Origin: Malurus cyaneus samueli
Lineage: Eukaryota > Chordata > Aves > Passeriformes > Maluridae
Direction: 5' to 3'
NCBI GenBank assembly: GCA_009741485.1
Contig: CM019214.1
Coordinates: 26,386,327 to 26,450,326 of the forward strand
DNA length: 64,000 nt
Below are positions 24,501 through 38,900 of this stretch, piece after piece. The first letter of the stretch is position 1. Every line of letters starts with the position of its first letter. Under the pieces are notes generated by a model. The model ran no database searches and was not told where the DNA came from. It saw nothing but the letters and a program-made list of their open reading frames with translations. The translations under genes and the position numbers were made by a program.

Positions 24501-27500
24501 ATTGGATTTGACCTGATAATACCTTGATTGAAAGGTAGCTTGTCATGTACTGATGCTGAAGTGTATTTCTAGCAATGGTAACTGGAGACAAAAGTTTTAA
24601 AAAAAAGTTTGGTTTTCTCTCTTCTTTGTTTTGTGTTTTTTTTGAGTTTCAGTTTGTTAAATTATTTGTTGCTTGGTATAGAAGTAATTTAGAAGTCAAA
24701 CATTTCTCTGAATACAAAGAAAGATCCATTAAGATGCAGTGGACATATGCTGATCATTAAGATATTTACTGTAACTACATTGCACCTCTATTAGAACAAA
24801 GATATCCATGAAAGTGTATTTATGTTATAGTGAAGATTGTCCTATTTGCAGCTGAAAATCGCTTATTAACTACATATGAAAATTTGAAGTATTATATGCT
24901 AGTAGTTCTGTTTCATTTTAGCAGAATTAATTTTATCTCAATAGCCACAATTCATTACCTTAGACTACAGGCTGAATGCAAATCACACTAATTGGCTAAT
25001 TGTTCCATTTCTTTCAAGTGAATAGCAACTTATTAAACGTCAACTTGTTGCACTGATTTCCCTGTCACCTATATTTTTTCTGAGTTAACCATGGAAAGAC
25101 AGGAAGCAGAGCATGAAAGCTGAAAGTTTTGCTTTCAGAACACAAGGGCCTACCCCAGCATCAAGTTTTAACTGCCTCACTCATCCAATACTAAGTGCAA
25201 ACTCTCTCTAGCTGGAGCATTTAGAAGGCACTGTAAATTCAGAATAAGAGACAGTATGAGGATGACCCAAGTAGAAGCACAGAGAGCCTACATCTGCCCT
25301 TTTCATTTTGCCTGTTACAAACAGCACTTTAAATGGAAAATCTTGGAACTTCTGGGCCTCTCACTATAATTTAGCAGTTAGCAAGTACTTGATAATTTCT
25401 ATTAATTAATATTTAACTTCTTTTAGCAATTGTAAGCACTAGCATTTTACCTACATTTCTAGCCATGAGAACATCTGAGGGAGTTAGCTGGCAGCCTGAA
25501 GCCTGAGGAGCTTTAGCGAATGCAGGAATCCTTACACATACTTGGGATGAAACTTGCTTGAATCTCAGTAAATCTATGCTATGGCAAAACACTGCGGCTT
25601 CTCTGAAACATGGTACATGAGGAAACCCCTCACAGTAGGTTCCATTCCTTTCTAAGGTTGCATTTGTTTGTTGGTCCTTCATCACTGAAGATAACTGGAG
25701 CTGTTTTTCTATGGTGGCTTTCTATCCATTGGACATCTCTGCATTCCTTGCTATGCTACTTATATCAATACTTTTTTCTACAATAGGTTTGGAACAGGTA
25801 TCTTTTTTTCCTACATTTTTATGTAGAGTTTCTAATACTACTTATAAGGTTCTCCTTTTTTAAAATATTACAATTGAGTTTATTGTTGGCAAAGAGGCTG
25901 TATTCTTTTGCATTAAAAACTGATGTACTCATCATCTTTTATTTTGAATAATTTATTAACACAAACCACAAGAGTACTTTAGAAAATCCTGAAACCATAC
26001 CTCTTATGAACATGCCACACCTACATCCACAAATGCTGATCACTCTCTGCACAACCTCATTAGTATATCTGAGCCATCTGCAGTGCCAAAGTAATGTATG
26101 ACCAAACATGCAGCCAAAAACTTGTCAACTCTAAGTGTTTTTGTTGATTTGCATCAGACCTCAGACTACATTCGAACAGGACTGATTAAAAAAGCCTTCT
26201 CTCTCCCTAAGGAGGGGAAGGTAGCAACAATGTGCAAGACTTTTCTTCCCAGAACATCTCTGGATGTTGCCTTGAGACATAAGGGAGAAATATGGGCTCA
26301 AATTGAACAGGGTGGGTGGGTGGTGTTTAAGGGTGGGATTCATCTGATTTAAACCTCATCAAAAGTTTCAAAGGGCTGGTTCACATGCAACAACTTGATT
26401 CTCAGTTTTGAATTCTGCCAAAACAAAACAGGGATCTAAAAATAAGGCTCTGTATTGTGTCTACCATTATCTTCCTTGTTCTGTTTTTTTTTTTTTTTTC
26501 CCCCAAATAAAATTATAAGGATACAGCCCATTGGGAAACAAGGAAAATGAAACAGTTTTTTTACCCATTCCCAATGAACAAAGAGGTGATTCAAATGAGA
26601 AAAGGTAAGCAGGCAACTGATCCACAATCCACACCACATAAGCCAAAGGAAGAAAGAAAATAAGTCCACCTATCCTCCTAGCTTTCATATATTTGTTAAT
26701 TAAAAAAAAAAAACAAAAAAAAAAAAGAAGAAAACAAACAAGAAAACCACTTCTAACCAAATTAGGTTGGCCACTGAGGATGCCTGTTTCCTGGCTCATC
26801 TTAATTATTTTTATTTTGTTAATTAATTTTGAGAATATTAACATTAGCTTTAATGTGAGGTTCCTACTTCTTTGTAATCAGATGAAGTGATTCCAGTGTC
26901 TTTCATGTGTTTTTTAGTTCTCCTTTCAACTGCTTTCATAACTGCTTGCTTCTATTTATACTTCTCCTACCACAAAGCCAATGTCACTAAGATACTTCTG
27001 TTCTTGCTTGTAATAAATGTTAAATCTGCTATTTTTGGAAAGAGGCTCAACACCATTTGTGCTGACTAATTGCTTTCATTTCTTTCATCTTGTCTTCCAT
27101 TTTCCATCTCTTTTATTTTGCATTAACCCCTTATATTCTCTGGACAGCCATCTAGTAGAGCCAGGCTATCACAGCGCTGATGGCTCCTTAACAATAACCA
27201 CAGATGCTGGAGTATTTCTATGTCACAGGCTGTAAAAAACACCCCTACTTTCTTGATATGGTCACATTCATAGATAAGGTGTGATGAGTCCCATGTTTTC
27301 CTTTCACACTGCTTGTTCCAGCCTAATTGAGCAATGGCAGCAGGGAGACATTTTTCCCTTAGCACTCATCGAGATGTAATAACAGGGTTCCTATTGTTAG
27401 GGAGGCAAGCCTTGCTTTTGTTGGCACCAAGTAAGAGTTTTAATGTAAACACTGGCCTCAAAAGACAACATACTCATAGTTAAGAGAATACAAAAATGTC

Positions 27501-30500
27501 TAATAATAGCATATCTTAATTTTGAATTCCATTGCATGCTTCTGAGATTGCCAGTATTTTAAGACACAAATTTAACACCGTAATTTAAGTTAAAGCATTC
27601 CTTTAAAAGACATACACATCAGAATACAAATTGGTTTTCCTACTCATGAAGCCTGTTTAAAGTTAATAGTGAAAACAGCCAGAGCCTTGTCACAAAGAAA
27701 CGGATGTAAAAATAAAGGTCAGGAACCTGGCTCTCTCTGCCTCTGCCTTGGCCAGAAGAACCAGTCCAGCAAAGACATGGAAGCAGCTCTCCTTGTGCTC
27801 CTTCAAAGCACAAAGGGACAGAAAAGGTGACATGGGCATGCCACATGTAACAAAATACGGTGCCTCCTGTCCTTAGGTATTAGCCATCAGACTTCATTTC
27901 ATTTTACTCCAGGCCTGCAGGTGTACAAAACACTTCCTAGTCCAAAATTCCTTTCAGCTTGGTACATGCTGTCCCTACTCTACTCGTAAACAACAGCTCT
28001 CAACAAAAGATTTAGCATGATTTATATCTAACTATTAAGTGTTGTTTAATAGTGTAAGAAATCTTTCTACAAGACAAATGATTTTAAGAATAGTCAGAGG
28101 GGACAACAAGCTTTGGTATACAGGCCTTCTGTCTCCTGGTTGCAGAAAATGAATGGAATGAAAATGTTACTTGATATTTAGCCACTACCACTGTTTTGAT
28201 CCACCAGAGCAAAATTATACCACAGTGAAATATAAAGTCAGAAATAAATTTTAACATGTCAAACCCTTACGCCTAACACCTGTTAATTAGACCTATGTTC
28301 AGGCACACCAGCTTTTGAGGTCATAGGACCTCCATGGAGCCAAGTGTCTCATTTCGGTTCTGGTTTCCAGAGAACTCTCTAAATGTAAAGAAGTTTTTCA
28401 AAACATTACTTAGTTTATTAAAAAGTCATCAGTGGCCTGACAATAATTAGCCACAAGATCCACAATATTATTAGTATCAGAGAGACTGGTCATAATGATA
28501 TTAATTTTTCTATTGTTCACAGAAATCAAAAGGTGATGACTGTCAGAGATATCCCATCTACTTTGCCTAAGTCCAGCTGCCAGGGAAAGTTTTTTATAAT
28601 ATGATTACCGACCTGAGCACATTGCTGCATTATGTCAGTTCCTTTTTTTTTAAACTGCCATCTTCCAGATTCACGATTTATATTTAAAATGCCTCTAGTC
28701 CCAATGTTGTAAAACATAAAATGACTGTGGAATCAATGCAGCAATGTCTCTCTGAGTTTATGGTCTGGAACAATGGCCTGAAACAGCATAAATTGCCTTG
28801 TATTTCCCGACAGAATGTTATTGCTGCAGTCTTGTGACAATTCCCTTAACATCAATTATTCCACTACTGATTCTGCCATGTTGTTACTAATGACCCACAC
28901 TGGATGTACCTACAGCTTTTGGCAAATGTTTGCTGTGTGAGTTTAAAGATGTTCACTGCATTTTCACTGCATCTCATGGTGCCTACCATACAATTCATGT
29001 GCAATTCACGTCCTAAGGCCCTGTTGGACCCATTGTACCTAGATTACCAGTGATATCCATGTGTTATACTGCACCAGAAGAGATTATTGCTGGGTGTCTT
29101 CAGAGAGACACCAAGTAAATCTTCCGTGCCTCCCCAGAAAACTTTCCAGCTTTCTAATATGCAGTGAACACTGTAGCATGCAGAGAATGTGCCACAGTAA
29201 TCTTTCTATTTTCTGATAAATTTATGACCATGCTTTTCTCAAGAACAGTATAACAGGCTACGCTGTGTCAGCGGGAGAAAAAAAAAAAAGCCAGAAATAG
29301 TATTATTTACTAAAAACAGCTGCTGCCATGTTCTTGAAAATAATTTAGTTTCATTTTTTTAAGATGAGGAAAAGAGGGGGTAAAGATGGAAGCAAGCAAT
29401 GTAGAATACACTCTACCCTACCCTCTGAAAGCAGCATTTGGCACACAGACAACTCACTAATCATTTCTTACTAGTGATAATTAGCAAGTCAATTTCTGTC
29501 TGTTTATTTGTTACCTGATCAGTTGTTTTTGCTATCATGGTATTTTCAATCACTTTCTTTCTTCCCACATGGTAAATCTACCAGTAGATGAATTATTCTG
29601 TCACTATTTAATTTTTTTTAACTGTTCACAGGGTTTATATGCAGCTATTTTTGTCACATGAGTGAAATTGCATTACACAGAGTACTTTTTGATCATTTGC
29701 CATGTCATATCCTTTGCAACCCTAATGCTTGGGTTTGGAGCATTGAACAAAGTAGTTTACAAGCTAAATATAGTCACCACAAATGAAGTACTAGCTCATG
29801 ACAGGAGCAGACTTCTGGGATTACAGTTACAGTCCCAGGGTAGGAGCATTACCAGGGGGCAGAGAGATGTTCAGATGAAAGAGAAAGGCAATAAGCCTTG
29901 GAGAGGATGGCTTTATACAGCTTCCAGAGAATTTTGTTTTGCTAGGTTGTGTTTCTGATTTACCTGTATTGTCACAACAGCTCCAAGGACACGTCATGAC
30001 AGATTTTCCCCCAGTTGTGTACACAAGAGATGTTCAGGAAAAGGTAATGTTGCATTCTGCACATGTTGAGGCCTCCAGATAAGCTCTTCCCCTCCTCCAT
30101 GAGACATCATCTTTTCACTGGGTTTTTTTTTTTTCATTTTATTTTCCTCATCTGCTCTCTTATTTTCTACTTGCTCTTGCATTTTAAAGGAAATTTCCAT
30201 TAATTTCTGCTGATTCTTCCTCCAATCAACTATTTATTTTTCATTCTTTTTTTACTGAGGAGGTATGATGAAGGACTTTTTTCACTCAATGTACAAATAG
30301 ATTGCTTCTCACTTCCATGATGCTAGGAGGGCAGACCAAGGAAAAATAAAGGATAAAAGACGCAATTGAATCAAAAATATCTTCTTTACATTCATGAACT
30401 GCTTATAAGAATAAAATCTTTCCACTGATTGTCTAGCTACAATCAAGATGCACACCTCAAGTGCAACTAGTAAAAACTCAATGACTACAGAAATGAGGCT

Positions 30501-31109
30501 GCCAGAAAAACACAAATCAGGCAGTAAGGCAAAATTACTCTGCCAGACAAAGTACTCTGGTGAAACTTGAATGAGAAAGCAGCTTTTAAAAACAAAGTTT
30601 CCTCTTCAGCATAAAAAAACCCCCGACAGTTAGATTACAGAGAGATATTTATCCATGATAGATATACTTGTCACAAGCAATCTTAGGCTGCTGAATCTAA
30701 GGTCAAGCTAAAGAATTGCCCAGACTAGAAGAACTCAGTGGACAAAATCAAGTTGTCAGAAAACACCAAGCAATTAAATTAAGGTCACCCATGCCATCTC
30801 GATTCAGTCTCCCACCATATCATCTGCAATAACATGGATGTTGTTACATGTTCATTATTCTTTGGCCATATACAATGAATAACTGCAATACACAGAGTAG
30901 ATTTATTTAATAGAGAGCAAGGCAGTAATTTTTCAAAACCTCCAGCTGCAGTGAAAATGAAACAAGGCACTGTGATGACAATCGCCTACATTACAAGAGC
31001 AGACCCATGGGTCCTTGTCCTCCTGTCGACATGGAAGATGAAAATCACAATGCAACAGCCTGTATGTACTGGAAGGTTTATCCTCTAACAGTCTTATTTT
31101 TTTAAATTA
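21513..31109. other. Intergenic desert, no gene seen
   Basis: About 9.6 kb of AT-rich DNA. Simple-sequence patches are a CA-rich patch at about 21932-21944, a T/G-rich tract at 23279-23400, a T run followed by five C near 26486-26504, and an A-rich stretch at 26700-26735. No open frame shows a recognisable domain, conserved motif or plausible splice structure. No RNA gene was recognised. Confidence 0.6.
23279..23400. repeat. T/G-rich low-complexity tract
   Basis: About 120 bases consisting almost only of T with G interruptions (ttttggttttttgggg, tgtttgtttg). It forces Phe/Leu frames on + and Lys/Asn frames on -, which are artefacts. Similar but shorter T/G tracts recur in the window. Confidence 0.85.
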
Positions 31110-31590
31110 ACTTAATATCTTCAAATTGTCCTCCGAGATTATACTGTCTAAATCTTTTGGCATTTCTAGCTCTACTCTGAACTTATTCTAACTTTTCTAC
31201 ATTATTCATAGAGAATAATTCCTAAAAGTAGACACAGCTGAGGCCTCGCCAGATCTGGAAAAAGGAGAAAAACTACTATCTGTATTATCTACAACACAGC
31301 TGCTAATACCTCCTAGAATGAAATTTGCTTTTTCTTTACCCACATCAAACTATGGATTTAAATTTAATATGTTGCTGCATGCAATCGCTTCAAAATATTT
31401 TTCTGCAATTTGTATGCCTAAAGAGTGATTCCCCATGTTGTCTTTGTTGGTCTTTTGGTTGTGGGTTGTTTTGGGGGCTTTTTTGATCCTCTAGTGCCTT
31501 AATATGCATTTTTCTTCATTCAATTTCATCTTACTGACTTCAGTTAATTTCTCTAATTTATCATGTCCATTAACTTCTCACTTTTTTTAA
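31110..31590 (-). mobile_element. Old CR1-like LINE relic
   Basis: Several ordered blocks match the reverse complement of an older amniote CR1: 'ctctgaacttattctaactt', 'gtagacacagctgaggcctc', 'atgaaatttgctttttcttt', 'attcaatttcatcttactga', 'cttcagttaatttctctaat' and 'ttatcatgtcc'. They correspond to the 'actggacacagtactccagctgaggcc' to 'attgaatttcatcttgttgatttcag' segment. A T/G-rich expansion (about 31438-31480) interrupts it. Heavily decayed and non-coding. Confidence 0.6.
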
Positions 31591-32215
31591 TTGAGGTATT
31601 TTGGTGTTGCAAAATTTAATGAATTCCTTAATTAAAAGCTATAGCTTTCTGCCCTGATAGTTATCCTTCTTTCATTCTATCTTCCCATGAGACCCTACCT
31701 AACAACACTCTGAATTTGCTAAGTCTCCTTTGCTGAAGTACAATTCTGTTTTTATCCTCCTCATCCACATATGTGGCCTCTTCCTAGAATCCTAAATACA
31801 TCATAATCATTTACATCAACATGTCTCCTGCCTTTGGATTTTCAAGTGGTATTGTCTGGCTAGTTTGAATCACACCTAAAACTGCTAGCACCAACCATTT
31901 ATTCAAATAAATACATTGTGTCCATCTGACTAGTTATTATTCCTTGTTTGAAAAGCAAAATTACTCTTTCAAAGATACAAACTTAATTAAAATCATCTTC
32001 CACAACCCTGCTATTTTGATGCATTACATAGCTACACAAAAATAGCCTCTTCCACACCTACTCCTTCTGTTTGGCAGTTTATAGTATATCCTTACCATTA
32101 AATTAACCTTATTTTTTTTTCCCTTTCATCTTCACCCAAGTATCCAACCACACTGCCTCCTCCTGAACTTCAGAGCAGGTATGTGTACATTCTTGCTCCA
32201 CAGAGCTACAGTTCC
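31591..32215 (-). mobile_element. Possible continuation of the old LINE relic
   Basis: Weaker resemblance to old amniote interspersed-repeat sequence continues in short blocks: 'aagtctcctttgctgaagta', 'ttcctagaatcctaaataca', 'ggcagtttatagtatatcct', 'cccctttcatcttcacccaa'-like text near 32120, and 'gcaggtatgtgtacattctt'. Order and orientation fit the upstream relic, but divergence is high and the similarity is from memory. It may be part of the same element or a separate old repeat. Confidence 0.35.
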
Positions 32216-35200
32216 CTATGTTTTTGCTTCAGCACGGGCAGGGTTTCACCCTGTATTTAAACCAGACAAGAGCATTGGAGCTATTTCACATAAACTTGCC
32301 TGGGTGCTTTTCAGGGAAAACAAAGAATGAGCTGTTGTAGTGACCTGTCTGTGCACCAGCCAAGAGCAATGCAGGCTACAAGTGCATGTAAGGAGAAGCT
32401 GGCTGAGTATGGAGTAAAATGGATGAACATTAAAAAGGCAGTATTTTATTGACCCAACAAAAGGCTGCACAGCATATCCGAGTAAACAAACATAAGTGGG
32501 TAAACAAGAAAAATCTATAACAGCCCTATAATTATAATGTAAATTGAGATAGATTAATAATAGTAGAAATACTCATGTCATGCTCTTCTAATCAACAAAT
32601 AGTAGATTACAGAGTAATTAGCAGGGAATTTGCATATGACTATTAGGCTCTAGATTACATAGTGACTAATTATAGTAGCAATATGAATGCCTTCCTTGCT
32701 AAGGACCATGGAATCTTCCAGCAAAAAGGAATAAATTAAAGGTGTAGCATGTCCTAGAATTGCATACATGATCAGACATGGATATTAATATAACAAAATA
32801 TTTATCCATTTCTCTAAAATGATTAAAAATAAGGCACTACATAATTTAAGTATTTATTAAACATTAAAAAAAAAACCCCACAGTGTTATCAGACACAAGA
32901 TTTAGTAGAAAATGCTGATCATGATTTATTGAATGACTGTGGTGATAAAAATATCTGCTTTATTTTCATTAATTTGAAAAAGAGACAATTCAGAGAAAAT
33001 CTGAAAGCCTAAGCAATATGATGGACACATGGTATTTTTGTGTATTTTATATCTGTCACTTCTAATTGCAGTGAGCATTGTATATGGCTATCTCTGTCCT
33101 TTCAAATGAGGTCACATCCTTAAAAATTTAAACCTAATGTAAATTCTTCCTGTAAATGTAAAAATAAAATGTATGAGAATTTTTAACACAACCAAATATA
33201 AAACTTGCTTCTTATGTTCACATAGGGACAATAATAAGATTTTCTGATGTTGCAGGGTATGCAGCAACTGTCTGGGGGGAAACTGACATACACTGAACAT
33301 TAACAAAACTCAGAGCTTAACTTAGGAGTCCAAACTGAACTTTCAGTCTTAGGTATAGCAACCTTAAAATCAATCCTCACAAGAAATTACCTTTAAGCAT
33401 GATTTTAGTATAATTATGTTGAAACAATGATAACTTACCACCTGGGAAAACCATTAGAGTAGATGGCTTCTGAGCAACAGAGGAGAACATCTGTACAGCC
33501 ACTGTCATACCCCCTCCATCTACCAATGTCTGCTTTCTATTGCAACCCAAAGCAGTAACAATAATCTTAAAAATCTATCAAGACTCTGTAACAAGAATGA
33601 AAAGAAAGCAAAAGAAGTAATGAAACACAGTATTCACGCAGCATAATATAATCAGCAGAATACAAAAGTTAAATGCTAGTAAAAAAGTTTGGGGGACAGA
33701 ACATCTAATTAGAAATCATATGAAAAGAGCATGGAACATACTCTTGCAGCTGCCTAAGCCTTCACTTTTAAGCTCTAGTTATAAATGCTAAAAGATCAAA
33801 AGACTTGTTCTCAAATGAACAATTTGACACAGCATGCTTCATTCTTCTATTAATAAGGACCTGGGAATCTGCTAGACAACATTAAACTGTCCAGTGCTGC
33901 TTAGCCCCATGGAAGATTTGTCAAAAAGTCCTGAATTCTGCTTGTCGATTAGCAGTTCTCACAAAGTGTGAAGAGCACTTATAGAATCAGGAAATATATC
34001 ATTTGATCTGTGAATCTTCCATTAATCTAGGCAAGAATCACTTTTTGATAAAAATAAAACTGCCTGATTTCTTTTGAGAGTTATGCTGGGAGGAGACCTG
34101 GCATGTACATTTCTTCCCCCATGCAGTGTACAAGACCGGCTTGGTTGCCCCTCTGGCATCATCCAGCCTCCTTAAACAGGCAAAAAAATATCATAGTCAG
34201 AGGAATCCCACAGAAAAGAAGAAATAGTTATTGAGTAGCCTGTTTTCTAGAGCTAGTGATGTAGGGATCAAAAAGCAGGGCTGTACGCAACATGAAAAGA
34301 AGATTTGGAAGCCTGAAGCTCTTTCATTTAATTTTGTACACCTTCTCTGCATGGCTTTTCTCCAGGGTCTTTTGCCAGACAAAGCTTAGTAGTGAGATTG
34401 ACTCCAGTGCTGAGAAGAGCACAGTGAGGCCAGAGGGGAAAATGGATACCTTGGGCTGCAAGATGCAGTTAAAGCAGCTGTCTTTATAATAACTTACATA
34501 GCTTATAGTGTACTCTGTCAGCATATTTCTACTCTTCAGAAGAATTTTTAATTAATATAGTTTCAATTAAATAATTATTAAATTCACCTGGTAAAACACA
34601 GAAGCAGCATTGCTGCACTATCCATTATTTCACCACAGTTTAAAAGACCTGTCAGCTTGGTACTTGCATGTCTTCACTGTTTCCAAAATCCTGATCAAGC
34701 GTAACTATGGATGCTCTTTCATACTTCATAGTGAAAAAAGAATTCAAACTTTTTCCTTATTTTTGATCCTTTCTAGGAAGACACAGCTGCTGTCTGTATT
34801 TATGTTCATTTATCATCAATCATAGCAATAATTAATCATGCAAATCATTAGTCATGCAAAGAGAATTTTTTGCCAAACACATTTTGAAAAAAGTAAGGGT
34901 TAGTTGATAAAATACATATGTGTGAAATGGATGAGGACAGAAAAGGACCAGGGCATAGAAAATATGTTAAATATCTATATTCCTGTGAAGTAAGTAAAAT
35001 ATTGAATCATCATGACACCAATACTCTTTAAATACATTGCATTACAAAAACAGACACAAATGCTGCCACAGAAGGTGAAATAAAACTAAAGCAGCAGAAA
35101 GAAAGACAGTTGTGAGTGAGAATGAATGAGATATTCCAGAAATTGTTATGGTTTACAGAACTGAAAAATGGATAGAATGCAGGATAAAAAAGTTAGTAGG

Positions 35201-35911
35201 CAACTAAAAAATAAAAGGAAGTGAGAGCTCCACAACCAATTGTTTATATTCCAGAAAAATGAAATAGATTAAACATAGGGAGAAATATGGAGAAATATAA
35301 ATGTTAAATATGTCATGAGGAAGAACAAAAGCTAACACAGATAAATTCAGATTGTAGCACAAGGTTTAGTCTTCAAACCAACAGCCATGATGGATTTCAC
35401 ATATATTACATTGTTATAAATAATGACATCCAATTGCAGAAGAAAAGAGACTGTTAAATATAGAAAAAACAGAGATGTGAAATAATGGGAAAAGGTTAAA
35501 AAATGTTAAAAAAGCCACAGAAAATATAATAGCAGCTTGAAAATAACTGTTTAGAAATTCTTATGGTTATCTGTCCAATATTTGTGACAATGTGTTTCAA
35601 AGGAAGTAAGTAAAGAGCAGTGATTAATAAAAAGAAATCAGACTGGCAAGATCTTGAGTTAAACTTGGTTCTTATGAGATACTGCAGTAATACGACTAGA
35701 ACAAAATAAATAGATATTAAATGCCAGATTTCTTTTTCATCTGCATGCGACAGGCTCTTCCCAAATACTTTTCACAATAAGGCTAAAATTATAAGAAAAA
35801 AAAAATCTGTGTCATGTCCGTGTATAAAAGTGGATAATGCACCATGGGAATGCAAAAAAAAAAAAAAAAAAAAAAAAGAATAGTAAAGAATACTAAAGAA
35901 ACACTTGGAAT
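32216..35911. other. Intergenic desert, no gene seen
   Basis: AT-rich DNA without genes. A 24-base A run lies at 35854-35877, but no retroposon body or AATAAA signal could be recognised before it. A cluster of homeodomain-type TAATTA motifs and a perfect ATTTGCAT octamer lies at 32615-32673. Open frames are short and unsupported. Confidence 0.6.
35854..35877. repeat. Poly(A) homopolymer, 24 bases
   Basis: A run of 24 A is directly visible. No target-site duplication or source gene was recognised around it, so it is listed only as a homopolymer. Confidence 0.9.
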
Positions 35912-35985
35912 TAAATCATGGAATCATGGAGCTTACTGTCAAGGACTTTCATTCACAATTCAACCACCAATGCAGTCTTAAGAAT
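35912..35985 (-). mobile_element. Possible short CR1 3' remnant
   Basis: 'aaatcatggaatcatggagc' resembles the paired terminal octamers at a CR1 3' end read in reverse complement. It is followed by 'aaggactttcattcacaatt' and 'caaccaccaatgcag', which loosely fit the next CR1 block. Short and diverged, so tentative. Confidence 0.35.
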
Positions 35986-38900
35986 GTTAGAAATGAATAA
36001 AAACAGGTTTTACTATCTTTGTGTCTTTTCTGACTATTCTTATTAATTTTGATGAACCAGACTATTTCCTAGATACAAAACCAATTTCATAAGTAACTGT
36101 AGACAAGCAAATGCAAGCTGTTCCATTTTAAAGAACAATGGATCTTAAAAACACCTTTAGATTACATTTAGATTTAGAAAACAAATGTTCTGACTCTATT
36201 ATACCCTGTAGTGAGTCAATGGCAAGACACAGATCTGTTAGGTCATTATCTTATGTGGGTTTCCTCAGCTGCTGCACCATTGTACATGGCTCACCTACCT
36301 CCTCCTTTCCTGATCAGCTCTTCCATTTTCCTGGGAGAGCTGTTATTAACAGTGTGGTGACCCAAACCAAGGAACTGGTGAGGCTGGAAAAGCTCTCCCT
36401 TTCTGTGGCATCACTTTTCAGTCTGATGGCTTTCCCAGGATAGTTCACGGGGTGGTGGCACAGCTGAGGGGACAAGTGGAAGGGTTGAGGGAAAAAGAAA
36501 CAGCTGAGGACTGTTAAACTTGGCCTGAATCTCATTTTACCCCAGCAGCTGAGGTGACAAGGCACCTGCATTTCCACCTTTATTTTGTATACTGATAACA
36601 CACATATCAAAGGTAAATTTTTAGCTTTTTTCCACGCCACACTTGTCCTTGCCTTCTCTGACTTCCTTCCACTCACCCATGGATGACTGTGAGTTCCTCA
36701 CTCAGCACACTGGGCTGCGCTACTCTGGTTTCAATATTACGTTCACATAGTTAGCAGTGCTAATTCTTTCTTCTTTTATGCCACGGAAATAATCTGAAGA
36801 CAGGAGGTCTTCAAGGAGAAGTTTACAGAGGCAAAATAAAAACCAGATAATTCACTTACAAAAATGGAATTCTTTTTGAGAAAATTGTTGTCTACATTTA
36901 ATAAAAGTGCCTGTTTTCAAAACTCAATGAAAAAATTCAATTTTGTATGAGATTTATAAATTCTTTCTAATTTCTATGAGATTTTATTTCATCATACTAT
37001 TCATCATACTATTTTACGTCATCACTACATGCTTTTTAAAACGTGGAAAGCATAATTCAAAGAGATGTTCAAGTAATTAATGTGCCTTCAGAAGAAAAAT
37101 ATTAGACCCTTAATAAATGTCTGGCTTCAATTTGAAACTTTTTTGAAATTTGAATAAAAATAAATACCATAATACAAATAATATAGATAATATATAAATT
37201 AAATAAAATATATAATTAAAATAATATAATATTAAAATAATAAATAAATAAATTTAAACCATTTCAAACTAAAACATAACAATATAAATCATGACACTAA
37301 AATAGTGATAAAGTTTCTGGGTTGGGTAAATGAACTACTTAGAAATTGTCTAATTTTCCTAGCATAAACCTAGGGTAAAACCAGAATACTGAATTAGAAT
37401 GAAATAATTGATATGCTACTTCATGTTCATGCTTACATTTCACAAAAGCAAAAATCTAAAGCATAAAATTGTGAGTTAATAATTAGAGGATTTTTTTGAG
37501 ACATAAATAAGATTCTCATAAAATCTATGAAATGAATACTTCTTTGTTGTAATGATAGAAAGCTTTGCTAAATAAAGACAAACAGAAATTAGCAGAAATC
37601 TTTCTGTGGTATATAGGAAGAAATTTTGAAGGGCTCCAGAGGTCATATAATTTTCCCCATCTTAAAAAAATTCTCTACTTAGATTTTGTGAGGCTTCACC
37701 ACAGAAGAGGTATTCTCATTGTCTTGACTGATTGTCACAGCTTCAGCAGAAACACTTCTCAAAACTGAGGCAGACCTTCATCTTATGCAAAAATTTTTTC
37801 AGGATATTTTTATCACTGCTGTTTTAGTTTGAGATACCTGATGCATAACCACTTCTAGTGATAACTTCTGTTACATCTGTAATAAGGGGAAACCCAGTAT
37901 TTAGATTACATTAATGTCTGAACTAATAGAAAATATTTTAATTATTTGGGTGGCCTTAGCACAGACATCTACATGTGTCGATGATGTATCAATTGCCAGT
38001 CTTTTATTTCTGTGCTGCAGTGTAAGGTTCATTTGAAAAGAAATTAACTCACATTTTCAGCAAATGTATAAAACCACAAAAAAGTTCATTTCTAATATCA
38101 CATTTCCTTTGCATCAATAATTTCACTTTTGACAATTTTACTGCTTTGTGAAATCAAAATTTAGTACATCTTTGGAAAAGAATAAATTGAGGTGCTAGCA
38201 AGGAAATTTTTCCCTTGGAAAAGCAATCCTGTGTCATGAGAATATCTTTTCCTTCTCCTTAATCATTACTTGGTGTCAGAAACCATCAGTTTGGTACTTT
38301 ATTTCTGTGAGATATTCCTTGCTCAGTGCTTATTTCATGCTTTTTGGATTAGCAAAAAACAATTTCACACTCAGTGAAATTAGTGTTATATTTAATAAGA
38401 ATATGCAGTTTGAAGTTTCATTCTGCTGAATTGGCCTGATTTGGTACAATAGGTTCCTAGAGAGCCATACCTCTATTTTAAATGGTTGAGTGAGATCAAA
38501 GGTAATTTTTTCTTCTTTCACTCTACTCTCACCAGAACTGAAGCGTTTCAGTTTAGTAAAGCACTGCTTTACTTTTTGTTAGTCAACACAGCGCTTAAAC
38601 ATTTCTTTTGTTCCTACTGACTCCAAATCTTATACAAGCTTAAGCAGAAAATGCATATAATTCATTCCATAAAACAAGACCAAACTTTAAAAATACATTT
38701 TAAATGGAATTATCCAATAAAATATACCATCTGATTCCATTAAAATTCATCAAAGATTTTTCCTTCTCAAAGTCCATTAGAATGGCTGGGGGGATTTAAC
38801 TATCAGCCTTTGAAACTCTATCTAAAGATGAAACCTTTCTCTCAAAAAACTGAACAAGTATCTAAGTTGTCATGTTAAGTTCAGCAAATAACTACTGATT

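Noticed and set aside
35640..35877. Possible processed pseudogene ending in a 24-base poly(A)
   Set aside because: No coding similarity, no AATAAA before the A run, and no visible target-site duplication.
36138..36676. Overlapping 101- and 120-codon frames on opposite strands in a GC-richer patch
   Set aside because: Neither shows a domain or conserved motif, and no transcription signals are visible.
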